From: JBBIQH01 sp964475945
GTDB taxonomy: Archaea > Thermoproteota > Nitrososphaeria > Nitrososphaerales > Nitrosocaldaceae
Direction: 5' to 3'
NCBI GenBank assembly: GCA_964475945.1
Contig: CAYYYF010000001.1
Span: 1 to 64,000 of the forward strand
Length of the DNA stretch: 64,000 nucleotides
Part shown: piece by piece, positions 24,879 to 33,355 of the stretch
Layout: each line of letters begins with the position of its first letter
Position numbering within the stretch: position 1 is the first letter of the stretch
Notes under the pieces: model-generated
Seen by the model: only the letters and a program-made list of their open reading frames with translations
The model's database searches: none
Told to the model about the DNA's origin: nothing
Translations under genes and position numbers: made by a program

Positions 24879-26321
24879 ATGCAGGTAGGTATGAACATGC
24901 TAGGCTTGACAGTAAAAAAGGATGAGGACTTCTCAGAGTGGTATACCCAAGTAATAACAAAGAGCGATCTTATAGACTATGCACCTATTAAAGGTTTCAT
25001 AGTCCTTAAACCCTATTGCTATGCTATATGGGAGAGGATAAGGGAGATTGTGGATAAGAGGTTAAAGGAGACTGGGCATGAAAACGCATTCCTACCAACG
25101 CTTATACCAGAGAGCCTATTAAGCAAGGAGGCTGAGCACTTCAAGGGATTCCAGCCTGAGGTATTCTGGGTAACACATGCGGGGGATAGAGAGCTTGGTG
25201 AGAGGCTGGCGTTAAGGCCAACATCTGAGACACTAGCGTATGAGGTATTTGCTAGATGGATAAGGAGTTATAGGGATCTGCCATTAAAGATAAATTTCTG
25301 GAATACAGCATTAAGGGCTGAGATAAAGTCTACGAAGCCATTGATAAGGACATCGGAGTTCCTATGGCAGGAAGGGCATACGGTTCATGCTAACAGGGAA
25401 GAGGCTGAGCAGGAGTGTATGATGATGCTTAACATATACAAGGAGGTGATAGAGGAGTATCTGGCAATACCTGTAGTCACAGGGTATAAGAGTGATAAGG
25501 AGAAGTTTGTAGGAGCAGTTTATACATTAACATTGGAGGCATTGATGCCGGATGGTAAGGCATTACAGATGGGCACCTCACATAATCTTGGTCAGAACTT
25601 CTCAAAGGCATTTAACATAAAGTTCCTTGCTAGGGATGGTAATGAATACTATGCATGGCAGACATCATGGGGTATATCATGGAGACTCATAGGAGCCATG
25701 ATAATGGTTCATGGTGATGATAAAGGGTTGATTATACCACCTAAGGTTGCCTCAATACAGGTAGTTATAGTACCAATATTCTATAAGGATAAGGAGGAGA
25801 TACTTGAAAAGGCTAGGAGCATATATGAGATGCTCAAGGTAAGGTTTAGAGTTTATCTAGATGATAGAGATGAGTATACCCCTGGCTACAAGTTCAATGA
25901 GTGGGAGTTAAGAGGTGTACCATTAAGGATAGAGATAGGGAGTAGAGATATTAGGGAAGGTAAGGTTACAGTAGTAAGAAGGGATAATGCTAGCAAGGTT
26001 AAGGTTAGCGAAGATGAACTGATTAATTCTATAGAGAAGATGCTCAATGATGTGCAGAGTAGCCTATACAAAAGTGCTAAAGAGTATTTAGAGAAGCATA
26101 CATTCTATGCAGAGAGTTATGAGGAGTTAAAGGCATATATAGAGTATGGGTTTGTAAAGGCCTACTGGTGTGGTTCTTTAGAATGTGAGTTTAATATAAA
26201 GGAGGAGATAGGTGCGGATATAAGGGTTATACCATTCCATGAGAATGTTAATGATAAAAGTAGATGTATATACTGCAACAAAGAAGCATATAAACTAGTA
26301 TACTTTGCTAAAGCATACTAA
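24879..26321 (+). CDS. proS: Prolyl-tRNA synthetase, archaeal/eukaryotic type
   Basis: Class II synthetase charging tRNA-Pro. Visible: motif 2 (TALRAEIKSTKPLIRTSEFLWQEGHTVH), LQMGTSHNLGQNFSKAF, motif 3 region (ISWRLIGAMIMVHGDDKGLIIPP), the anticodon domain (VPIFYKDKEEIL...VYLDDRDEYTPGYKFNEWELRGVPLRIEIG) and the C-terminal zinc-type extension (CGSLEC...CIYC) of the archaeal/eukaryotic subtype without an editing insert. The 480-residue length is normal. Start at ATG 24879; the alternative Met5 would shorten it slightly. Confidence 0.97.
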   Translation: MQVGMNMLGLTVKKDEDFSEWYTQVITKSDLIDYAPIKGFIVLKPYCYAIWERIREIVDKRLKETGHENAFLPTLIPESLLSKEAEHFKGFQPEVFWVTHAGDRELGERLALRPTSETLAYEVFARWIRSYRDLPLKINFWNTALRAEIKSTKPLIRTSEFLWQEGHTVHANREEAEQECMMMLNIYKEVIEEYLAIPVVTGYKSDKEKFVGAVYTLTLEALMPDGKALQMGTSHNLGQNFSKAFNIKFLARDGNEYYAWQTSWGISWRLIGAMIMVHGDDKGLIIPPKVASIQVVIVPIFYKDKEEILEKARSIYEMLKVRFRVYLDDRDEYTPGYKFNEWELRGVPLRIEIGSRDIREGKVTVVRRDNASKVKVSEDELINSIEKMLNDVQSSLYKSAKEYLEKHTFYAESYEELKAYIEYGFVKAYWCGSLECEFNIKEEIGADIRVIPFHENVNDKSRCIYCNKEAYKLVYFAKAY

Positions 26322-26368
26322 CAATATACAAGGTATATATTAAAATTATATTCATCTTAAGTTAGGTA

Positions 26369-27049
26369 ATGGATAAGGTAGCTATGGGTATAATAGATAC
26401 ATTTAATACATTCGTTACAGTAGCAAGTACACTAGGTTACCTAGGCTTATTTGCAGTAAGTTTTATTGCTAGTGTAATAGTCTTTGTACCTATCCCATTC
26501 TTCCCTTTACTAGCGTTGATGAGCATAGATAAAGAATTTGATCCCCATCTACTTGCATTATCAAGTGCTCTAGGAGCAACACTTGCAAAGACTATAATAT
26601 TCTATGTTAGCTTCCATGGGCGAAGGCTTATAAGCAAGGAGAGCAAGGTTAAGATGAAACCTTTACAGAGGTTGTTAAAGAGGTATGGCTGGTATGCATC
26701 GTTTATAGCAGCAGCAACACCAATACCAGATGATCTAATCTATATACCTTTAGGGTTGGCAAAGTTTAGTCCATGGCTATTCTTTACATCATGTCTTGCT
26801 GGTAAGGTAGCCATATCTGAGGCTATAGTATGGAGTGCTAGACTCGGCTTCAATATGTTAGAGTATGTAGAGAGCAGTGCAGATACATCTCTCCTGTATG
26901 TTACTATTGCTGCTACAGTTATAATAGCTGTAACAACGGTATACTTTATGATAAAGGTAGATTGGGGTAGATTGATAGGCAAGATATTCCCATGGACGCT
27001 ATCCGATTCTGAAGATAATTCAGATGATTCTAATAATAAGCATAATTAA
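26369..27049 (+). CDS. VTT/DedA-type (YqaA-like) membrane protein
   Basis: Integral membrane protein of 226 residues with about five hydrophobic segments. The VTT (formerly SNARE-associated) core is recognisable: VIVFVPIPFFPLLALM, ALGATLAKTIIFYVSFHGRR and ATPIPDDLIYIPLGLAKF with the conserved Pro-x-Asp and Gly. Related proteins act in lipid scrambling or polyprenyl-phosphate recycling. The acidic, Asn/Asp/Ser-rich tail is cytoplasmic. A TATA-like tract at about 26341-26347 gives a leaderless start. Exact substrate unknown. Confidence 0.8.
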   Translation: MDKVAMGIIDTFNTFVTVASTLGYLGLFAVSFIASVIVFVPIPFFPLLALMSIDKEFDPHLLALSSALGATLAKTIIFYVSFHGRRLISKESKVKMKPLQRLLKRYGWYASFIAAATPIPDDLIYIPLGLAKFSPWLFFTSCLAGKVAISEAIVWSARLGFNMLEYVESSADTSLLYVTIAATVIIAVTTVYFMIKVDWGRLIGKIFPWTLSDSEDNSDDSNNKHN

Positions 27050-27087
27050 TTAATTATGAATAGGAAGAAGATGCAAAGAATTTTGTT

Positions 27088-27104
27088 GGTTAATTCTATT
27101 AACC
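27088..27104. promoter_or_regulatory. Inverted repeat GGTTAAT-TCT-ATTAACC
   Basis: A perfect 7-bp inverted repeat with a 3-base loop in the 155-base gap after the VTT gene. It could be a transcription end signal for that gene or an operator for the gene at 27205. The remainder of the gap is AT-rich with no gene. Confidence 0.4.
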
Positions 27105-27204
27105 TCTACGATATAAAATTCAAGTATCTTTGGTTCATTATTAATATACTGGAATTGATATAGTAAATATCATATAGTAGTAACTTCCCTTCTTATAAAT
27201 AATA

Positions 27205-27573
27205 ATGTTTGTATTTGAGTCTGTGCATACTATACCTATGTATTACGAAACTATGAGGATAGGAAGCAAGTACTCAATAAATAGGAGTGAGGATTCGCTA
27301 ACCATAGTTAGGATGATGGATGGTTACTTTGAGAAGATCCATATAAACAAGAATGGTTATATTAACATAATAATCAGCAAGATGGGTTTAAGATTCCATT
27401 ACCCTCAACATCTAACTGCGTTAATGATAGGAGAGGTATCTGAGATAATAGAGTATGAGAGCAAGAGGTATCTGAGGGATTCTATGCTCATAGAGAGGAT
27501 AAATAGGATAATATATGATCTGATAAGGTACTATGAGAGTATACAGAATATGCAATCAGTAAGTTGCAAGTGA
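27205..27573 (+). CDS. Hypothetical protein, 122 residues
   Basis: No family recognised. The N-terminal half is beta-rich (YETMRIGSKYSINRSEDSLTIVRMM, FEKIHINKNGYINIII) and the C-terminal half is helical and charged (EVSEIIEYESKRYLRDSMLIERINRIIYDLIRYYESI), with a possible short coiled coil. No membrane helix or metal site. Base and codon use match the neighbours. A TATA-like AATATCATATAG lies upstream. Confidence 0.5.
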   Translation: MFVFESVHTIPMYYETMRIGSKYSINRSEDSLTIVRMMDGYFEKIHINKNGYINIIISKMGLRFHYPQHLTALMIGEVSEIIEYESKRYLRDSMLIERINRIIYDLIRYYESIQNMQSVSCK

Positions 27574-27774
27574 TTATATTATGATTATATAATATCTGAT
27601 AAAGAATCTTTAGATATTGATTCTAGAATTATAGACGAGGGTAAGGCTTATAGTATACATTCATGCATCTTCTCTACTTGAGTGTGAGCTATCCCACCTT
27701 GAAAGGGAGATAAGAGTACCTGCTATATGAACAGCAAGAGTTTATATATTACCTCAAAAATATTCTTATCCTTA
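27574..27774. other. Gene-free gap of about 200 bases between convergent genes
   Basis: AT-rich spacer between the ends of the 27205 gene and the methyltransferase. It contains an almost exact direct repeat (GATTATAT twice near 27575-27595) and a short less AT-rich stretch near 27680-27715 that could fold into a weak hairpin (TATC...GATA). I see no reading frame or tRNA here. Confidence 0.4.
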
Positions 27775-28482
27775 CTATAATACTAATTTCTCTCTAATCC
27801 TTCTCTCAAGTTCTCTATTTATCTCTATACCTATACATCTTCTATTTAATTTAATGCAAGCCCTCATTGTAGTACCTGAGCCTAATACAGGGTCTACAAC
27901 AAGATCTCCAGTGTTGGATGATGTAAGTATGCATCTCTTAACCAACTCATCAGGCAGTTCATTACCTGCAGTCTCTTCTCCATGATGATATGGTCTCTTA
28001 ATTATCCATACATCCTCTGCGTAATGCTCAGGTTTATTGAATGTGTAATTATCCTCATCCTTAACTAAGAGTAGTAGGTGATAATGAGAGGTTACAAACC
28101 TTCTCCTAGTAAAGACACCAAACTGATACTTCCATATGCAATGGTTCAACTGGATGAATCCTACATCCTCAACTGCATCAAGCACTACCCTTAGATTATT
28201 CCAACCTGAGAGTAACCACATGCTTCCTGATTCCTTTAGAGCATTATATGACCACTCAAGAAGGTTTCTTATAAAACTAGCATACTCCTCCTTACTAACC
28301 TCTACATAGGGGAGTGCGTCAGGCTTCCTATTGTATGTCTGTAGATTACCTTTAAAGTCTATACCAAATGGTGGATCTGCAAATATTAGATCAGCCTTCT
28401 CATCTAGTCTTACATTACGGAAGTCATCAAATATTATTTTATATCTATCATCTATATTAAGGATATTTGAGGCATACTGCAT
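27775..28482 (-). CDS. DNA methyltransferase, N6-adenine/N4-cytosine type
   Basis: S-adenosylmethionine-dependent DNA amino-methyltransferase. The catalytic DPPF (36-39) precedes the SAM-binding VDPVLGSGTT (about 201-210), giving the permuted beta-class order typical of M.HinfI/CcrM-like enzymes. The segment LVKRCILTSSNTGDLVVDPVLGSGTTMRACIKLNRRCIGIEINRE is characteristic. There is no restriction endonuclease or specificity subunit next to it, so it looks like an orphan, perhaps for gene regulation or replication control. Recognition sequence cannot be inferred. Confidence 0.88.
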   Translation of the reverse strand: MQYASNILNIDDRYKIIFDDFRNVRLDEKADLIFADPPFGIDFKGNLQTYNRKPDALPYVEVSKEEYASFIRNLLEWSYNALKESGSMWLLSGWNNLRVVLDAVEDVGFIQLNHCIWKYQFGVFTRRRFVTSHYHLLLLVKDEDNYTFNKPEHYAEDVWIIKRPYHHGEETAGNELPDELVKRCILTSSNTGDLVVDPVLGSGTTMRACIKLNRRCIGIEINRELERRIREKLVL

Positions 28483-28607
28483 ATATCAAAACCTTATTTA
28501 TCTACTCTAAAAACTTTATGGACATGGAGTAAATATAGTCTCGTGTTATCTTTAGATGCAAGTTATGCCGGGGGCGGGATTCGAGCCCGCGACCTCCAGA
28601 TTATGAG

Positions 28608-28627
28608 TCTAGCCCCTTTATAGGAGG
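28608..28627 (-). other. tRNA intron 2, in the anticodon loop
   Basis: Twenty bases inserted between the anticodon stem 5' strand CCAGA and the loop CTCATAA. Because of a repeated C the boundary may be shifted by one. The intron can form CTCC/GGGG (one U-G pair) around TATAAA. Whether a relaxed bulge-helix-bulge forms needs folding. Confidence 0.75.
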
Positions 28628-28651
28628 TCTGGCGCTCTAACCAGGCTAAGC

Positions 28652-28671
28652 TCCCAGGCCATTGCTTATGG
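28652..28671 (-). other. tRNA intron 1, at the acceptor/D-arm junction
   Basis: Twenty bases between positions 8-9 (TA) and the D-stem (GCTT); the boundary can slide by one A. It contains a CCAT/ATGG hairpin around AAGCA. The position is non-canonical for archaeal tRNA introns but known in some Thermoproteales and Thaumarchaeota. Confidence 0.7.
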
Positions 28672-28700
28672 TACCCCGGCTGCTCCCGGCGATATAGAGT

Positions 28701-28710
28701 TTGCATAAAG
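28701..28710 (-). promoter_or_regulatory. TATA box of the tRNA gene
   Basis: The minus strand reads CTTTATGCAA, about 26 bases before the first base of the tRNA at 28680. It lies in the 33-base spacer after the topoisomerase gene. Confidence 0.45.
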
Positions 28711-28713
28711 CAT

Positions 28714-30459
28714 TTAATTACTTTTGCCTTTATGGTTATTAGTATATGCTTTAACTAGACTCTTCCATTCCATATGTGTATCCTTTACCCATTGAAACTT
28801 CCTCTGCAATGCTTTAGTATAAATCTTGGTATAATCTAACCCAACATGCTTACACCATAGATAGAATGTTCTTGGATCTATATAGTTACGTAAAGATGTT
28901 GCTAGATTATATTCTCTACACTCCTCTGCAAGTTTTATGTGTAGTCTTAACCTTTCTATACGCTCATTCAACCTTGTTAATCTATTAATCAACTTCTCCT
29001 CCTTCTCTATCCTACTATTACTAGCATTAGCTCTATCTTTGCTTTTGCCTCTCTTCTTACTACTGGTATTATCACGCTTGCACTCACTTTCATCTTTCAA
29101 GCTCCTTAACTCCTTTAACCTTCTAACCAACTCTTCTCTACTGCTTATAAGTTCATTAAGTTTAGCCTTCTTCTTCTCTAGGCTAGACTCAAAGTTCTTT
29201 GGTATTGCCCTTTTATGGTTACATGTTATTGCAGCCTTTAGGTTTGCTACCTTTGCATGGTAAAGTTTAATATACTCTGGCTCTCTGCTTATACTACCAT
29301 CTATACTTAAGAGATACTCATTAACTACACTTGTTGCAAGGTAGGTTCTGAATGTCTTTGCTGTTAAACCCTTAACTATGCTACCAAGGAATGAGTTAAC
29401 ATACCTTGACGTTATACCAGCAAATATCTCCTCATCCTTACTCTTACCCTTCATGAACTCCTCCAGATTCTTGTATAATTGAGTATCCATCTCATCTTCT
29501 AGCAGTATGCTCTTCTGCCATCTAACAGAGTCCTTGCCTAGGAAGTCAAAGTCTATTCTATTACCGTTAAGCATGATATGCTCAACCCTTAGCGTAGTTG
29601 CTCCTACTGTATCAGCCTCATCGGGATCCTTCTCATCACCTACCCTCATAGCCAATCTGTATATAAGGTAGCATACGGTAGCAATCTTCCTCCTCTTCTC
29701 ATCCTTTGCCCTTAACCCTTTCTCTATACTTGCTAAGATCTTATCTATGCTCTTTGCCAGCCTCATTGCTAGATCATACTTTGCCTTATCATTCTCCTGT
29801 CTTATCTTGGATGAATCAGCGAGCCATACATACTTCTCCTTGCCTGTCAACTTATCATCCCACTTTGCTAACCATGTACTCTCATGGTCATGCACCACAG
29901 CCTTCCAGTTGTTCTCTGGTATAGGGGCATCCTCACCTATATTTATTATTATATCACTTGCATAAATCCTAGGCTTCCATCTACCACGCAGAGGATGCTC
30001 ACCTCTACCCATGAATAACCCTGGGGGCTCAACTATCCAGTTTGCTACCTCATACCTTACACCATCGACTATGGCATAACCATACTTATCCTTCAACTCC
30101 TCTCTAAGCCTCTTCCTCTCGCTTGCAATCCTCTTCCTCTCCTCTTTGCTAATAGAGGTCTTTAACTCCTTCTCCCTATCTACATAAGCATAAACCTCTG
30201 AGAAGTCTATATCCTCTATGCTTACATCCCTATACTCCTCAGGGAATAACTTTAAGAAATCGGATAGGAAATTGCTTACAAATACCCTATCCTTTACATA
30301 CGGTGTATCCTTCTTCTTTGCAAATGCGTAGGCCATCTCCTCCTGCTCAGGTGTCAGCCTTATAATCTTCCCCTTTATCTTTATGCTTAAACCCTTAGGC
30401 TCGTATGGAGGGGGTAGGAACACCCCATTATGCTCCAGAGTCTTCCATCTAATCGTCAT
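28714..30459 (-). CDS. DNA topoisomerase IB, eukaryotic type
   Basis: Relaxes DNA supercoils by transient single-strand breaks through a 3'-phosphotyrosine. The catalytic Tyr is Y526 in SLRNYIDPRTF. The active-site Arg in YRLAMRVGDEKDPDEADTVG, Lys in FLGKDSVRW, Arg in TAKTFRTYLAT and His in NHKRAIPK are all visible. A long charged coiled-coil linker (about 420-515) links core to C-terminal domain, as in eukaryotic Top1. In archaea this gene is a Thaumarchaeota marker. The N-terminal region from about residue 10 matches the human core. 581 residues is a usual length. Confidence 0.96.
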   Translation of the reverse strand: MTIRWKTLEHNGVFLPPPYEPKGLSIKIKGKIIRLTPEQEEMAYAFAKKKDTPYVKDRVFVSNFLSDFLKLFPEEYRDVSIEDIDFSEVYAYVDREKELKTSISKEERKRIASERKRLREELKDKYGYAIVDGVRYEVANWIVEPPGLFMGRGEHPLRGRWKPRIYASDIIINIGEDAPIPENNWKAVVHDHESTWLAKWDDKLTGKEKYVWLADSSKIRQENDKAKYDLAMRLAKSIDKILASIEKGLRAKDEKRRKIATVCYLIYRLAMRVGDEKDPDEADTVGATTLRVEHIMLNGNRIDFDFLGKDSVRWQKSILLEDEMDTQLYKNLEEFMKGKSKDEEIFAGITSRYVNSFLGSIVKGLTAKTFRTYLATSVVNEYLLSIDGSISREPEYIKLYHAKVANLKAAITCNHKRAIPKNFESSLEKKKAKLNELISSREELVRRLKELRSLKDESECKRDNTSSKKRGKSKDRANASNSRIEKEEKLINRLTRLNERIERLRLHIKLAEECREYNLATSLRNYIDPRTFYLWCKHVGLDYTKIYTKALQRKFQWVKDTHMEWKSLVKAYTNNHKGKSN

Positions 30460-30488
30460 TATACATTTTATAATAGTAAGGGTTATTA

Positions 30489-30923
30489 TTAAGGATTTGT
30501 TGATGTATTAAGGCAACCCTTAAGTGCTTCCTTAAGCATGGGTACAGTATCGTATAGCTCTATATCCTCTGGCCTTACCCATCTATACTCATCATGCTCC
30601 CAATCAAGTCTAATACTTACATCATTGTTTAGAAGGAATAGGAATGGATGCACTATCCATACCGTTGAGTTCTCCTCATCTACAACCTTTACAGTAGTAC
30701 ACTCAGATACTAGCCTTAAGTGCTTACTTGCTATACCTACCTCCTCTTCTATCTCCCTATAAGCTCTCTTTAGTATATCGTCCATCTCTCCCTCCTCTAC
30801 ATACCCGCTTATACCAGCCCATTTATGCTTCATGGTTCTAACCTTACCACTCCTCTTAAGTATTAGCACTCTGCCTTCATGCATTATGAAGGATGTTACT
30901 ACATGCACCTCATTAAGGTTCAT
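30489..30923 (-). CDS. Nudix hydrolase
   Basis: Hydrolyses nucleoside diphosphates linked to another group. The Nudix box is GYVEEGEMDDILKRAYREIEEEVGI (about 40-64). It matches the consensus except for two extra residues between the first Glu and the REUxEE helix. The core N-terminus (VVTSFIMHEGRVLILKRS) and C-terminal WEHDEYRWVRPEDIELYDTVP are typical. It ends the aromatic amino acid gene string (aroC, fusion, tyrA), starting 3 bases from tyrA's stop, so it is probably co-transcribed. Substrate unknown. Confidence 0.88.
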   Translation of the reverse strand: MNLNEVHVVTSFIMHEGRVLILKRSGKVRTMKHKWAGISGYVEEGEMDDILKRAYREIEEEVGIASKHLRLVSECTTVKVVDEENSTVWIVHPFLFLLNNDVSIRLDWEHDEYRWVRPEDIELYDTVPMLKEALKGCLNTSTNP

Positions 30924-30925
30924 GA

Positions 30926-31807
30926 CTAAAATATACTAAATTGATTATTGCTGCTAATACTATCCAGTATCCTATACATTAACCTGTAGGAGTTCTCTAT
31001 ACTATTCGAGCTTACACTCTCCTTAAGATTTGAGTATATCCTCTCTAAACCCTCTTTATCTTTACTCTCAATCATTGTAAGTATATGCTCATTTAACCTT
31101 ATAAACCTCTTAAGGTAGTACTTAAGGTATCTGTTCATTAAGAGAGATGAGAATAGGCTAGGATCATCGTTAAGTATGCCTTCAGCAAGTATGGATTGTA
31201 GCCTATACGTTGTACCTCCCAACTCTCTGCATGTAAACCTCTCCTTACTGTTTATTAGCATACTCCATGTTACATTCATAACATAAACCATCGCAAGTAT
31301 GTATGCCATTGCTTTATCATGCATCTCAGCATCTACAACCAGTATATTCGAGTTGCTTAATAGTGAGTCTGCTATACTTAACTCCTCATCCTTATCAAGT
31401 ACAGGTATAAGTGCATATCTATTCTTAGCATGTATCTCTGCACCAGGACCAAATAGAGGGTGTATGGATAACCCCTTTATACCATACTTTAGTGCATACT
31501 GTCTTAACCTATTAACTATACCATGCTTTAAAGAGGCTATCTCAACTAATATAGCATTAGCATGCATATACCTTGCTATCTTTAATGAGTCTAGCATAGC
31601 ATCTATAGGTACAGATAAGAGCACAACATCTGATGCATTAACTACTTGATTTAAACTACTACTATCTATAACCTTTACATACCCTTCCTTAGCAGTATTA
31701 CCATTATCTATTATATCATATGCATAGATCTCATGTCCTTGGGTAGAGAAGTATCTAGTGAACCATGAACCCATCCTACCCCTTGCACCTATTACAGTTA
31801 TCTTCAT
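30926..31807 (-). CDS. tyrA: Prephenate dehydrogenase / arogenate dehydrogenase
   Basis: NAD(P)+-dependent enzyme in tyrosine synthesis. The N-terminal Rossmann motif is VIGARGRMGSWFTRYF. VVLLSVPIDAMLDSL, VEIASLKHGIVNRL and the catalytic-region HPLFGPG (LSIHPLFGPGAE) follow, then a helical C-terminal dimer domain. The 293 residues fit an archaeal TyrA without ACT or chorismate mutase domain; the mutase is fused to the aminotransferase encoded just upstream. Prephenate versus arogenate preference cannot be told. Confidence 0.92.
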   Translation of the reverse strand: MKITVIGARGRMGSWFTRYFSTQGHEIYAYDIIDNGNTAKEGYVKVIDSSSLNQVVNASDVVLLSVPIDAMLDSLKIARYMHANAILVEIASLKHGIVNRLRQYALKYGIKGLSIHPLFGPGAEIHAKNRYALIPVLDKDEELSIADSLLSNSNILVVDAEMHDKAMAYILAMVYVMNVTWSMLINSKERFTCRELGGTTYRLQSILAEGILNDDPSLFSSLLMNRYLKYYLKRFIRLNEHILTMIESKDKEGLERIYSNLKESVSSNSIENSYRLMYRILDSISSNNQFSIF

Positions 31808-31825
31808 ACCATCTACATTTTTCTT

Positions 31826-33355
31826 TTATTTATTATTAGATATGCTAATGAGTGCATCCTTGATTATCCTCATACCTTTAATAAGTGTATCCTCATCCTG
31901 TGCTGCCGATATCCTTATAAACATACCATAGTAACTACTTGATCCAAATGCATTACCTGGTGTTACTGCTACCCCTCTCTCAAGTAAGAGATCTATAAAC
32001 CTACTGGTATTAAAACTACTATCCCTTGCTACTTTAACGAATACATACATTGTACCATCAGGCTCAATGAACGATATACAATCCAAAGACTCCTGCATTG
32101 AGTATAATTCATTACATATAACCCTTAGCCTAGATCTTACTATTGATGCATTCTTCTTAATACTCTCTTGATCCTCTATAGCACTAACTGCAGCATATTG
32201 TATAGGCTCTGCTACACATGTTAGCAACATGCCTTGGATTCTACTCATAGCATCTATAATGCTCTTATTGTATGATATAGCATATCCTAGCCTAAAGCCT
32301 GTTAATCCTTGCCCCTTTGATATAGAGTATACAGCTATACTATTCTCATACCCATACTCAAGTATGCTCTTAAATCTACCCTTGAATGTTAGATCTGCAT
32401 AGACCTCATCGCTTAGTATGGTTATGCTCTTACTCCTTGCTATATCTATTATACCCTTTAGTACATCAGCATCAAGCACCTTACCTGTTGGGTTGTTAGG
32501 ATAGTTAAGCACTATAACCTTTGTATTACTGTTTATCATTGCATTTAACCTCTCTATATCTATACTCCATGAGTCCTCAAGTGATGTCCTTAATACCCTA
32601 ACCTTTGCACCTATAAAATCAGCGATATCCTTATATGCAGGCCATGCAGGTTCTATAACTATAACCTCATCACCAGCACTTAATGTTGCAAGGATTGCTA
32701 GATTAACAGCAAATCTACCTCCAACAGTAACAATTACCTCTTTACTAGAATCTATAGTGATATTATACTTGCTCTTCACTGCTCTTACTATAGCATCCCT
32801 TAATACCCCTACTCCTTTACTCTCTGTGTAATGATATCTGCCAGAATCTATAGCATGAATTAAAGCATCTTTAATACTAGAGGAGATATGGACATTAGGC
32901 TCACCTATCTCTAGATGTATTATACTCTTACCCTCATTCTCAAGCATCCTAGCCTTTGAGAATATACGTGTTGGTGTATTATTGCTTATACCCGTCGTAT
33001 TAGTATTTATGCTACTATTAACTTGAACCTTTGTGGATTCAAGCATAAGTATATTAAGCAATCTACCAACTAGGCCTCTATCTAAGTTTAAAGAGTTACA
33101 TCTCTCAAATATGTAAGACCTTAACTCATCCTCAGCCCTCTCATCAACTATCTCTAAGCCATGCCTTCTCTTTATATCCCCTATTGCTTTTGCTATTGAT
33201 AGCCTCTTGCTGATTAAGAGCATTATCTCTTCAGTAACTGCCTTTATGCTAGCTCTTAGACTCTCAAGATCATCTAAACCATTATTATTGATAACAGCCT
33301 TACCTTCTCCTATATCCTTGCCCTTCTGCTCTATCTTTTTACTGCTCATATCCAA
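31826..33355 (-). CDS. Chorismate mutase-aminotransferase fusion
   Basis: Two enzymes in one 509-residue chain. Residues about 28-110 are an AroQ chorismate mutase: R34, R51, K62, D71 and E75 have the same spacing as R11, R28, K39, D48 and E52 of E. coli chorismate mutase. After an Asn/Thr/Ser-rich linker (about 111-128) comes a class I PLP aminotransferase: NYPNNPTG (284-291), SDEVYA with D316, PLP lysine K347 in SISKGQGLTGFRLG, and R355. The likely path is chorismate to prephenate, then transamination to arogenate or of aromatic keto acids. It overlaps aroC by 17 bases and is 18 bases from tyrA. Aspartate aminotransferase activity is also possible. Confidence 0.88.
   Translation of the reverse strand: MDMSSKKIEQKGKDIGEGKAVINNNGLDDLESLRASIKAVTEEIMLLISKRLSIAKAIGDIKRRHGLEIVDERAEDELRSYIFERCNSLNLDRGLVGRLLNILMLESTKVQVNSSINTNTTGISNNTPTRIFSKARMLENEGKSIIHLEIGEPNVHISSSIKDALIHAIDSGRYHYTESKGVGVLRDAIVRAVKSKYNITIDSSKEVIVTVGGRFAVNLAILATLSAGDEVIVIEPAWPAYKDIADFIGAKVRVLRTSLEDSWSIDIERLNAMINSNTKVIVLNYPNNPTGKVLDADVLKGIIDIARSKSITILSDEVYADLTFKGRFKSILEYGYENSIAVYSISKGQGLTGFRLGYAISYNKSIIDAMSRIQGMLLTCVAEPIQYAAVSAIEDQESIKKNASIVRSRLRVICNELYSMQESLDCISFIEPDGTMYVFVKVARDSSFNTSRFIDLLLERGVAVTPGNAFGSSSYYGMFIRISAAQDEDTLIKGMRIIKDALISISNNK

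Larger units (their letters stand above)
28566..28680 (-). tRNA. tRNA with CAT anticodon, probably elongator tRNA-Met, with two 20-nt introns
   Basis: The mature tRNA is 75 nt: acceptor GCCGGGG/CCCCGGC with discriminator A and no encoded CCA; D-arm GCTT...GAGC; anticodon stem CCAGA/TCTGG around loop CTCATAA (anticodon at 28603-28605); variable AGGTC; T-arm GCGGG-CTCGAAT-CCCGC. Two 20-base stretches must be removed: 28652-28671 (after position 9, between acceptor and D-arm) and 28608-28627 (after position 31, before the anticodon). Neither is the common 37/38 site. Met rather than Ile2 is inferred from general resemblance. A CTTTATGC TATA box (28701-28710) lies about 26 bases before G1, supporting this 5' end. 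Confidence 0.88.

Noticed and set aside
28681..28690. Alternative tRNA 5' end at the upstream GCCGGGA
   Set aside because: It would give an A-C mismatch at the base of the acceptor stem and wrong positions 8-9, whereas GCCGGGG at 28674-28680 pairs perfectly and fits the TATA spacing.
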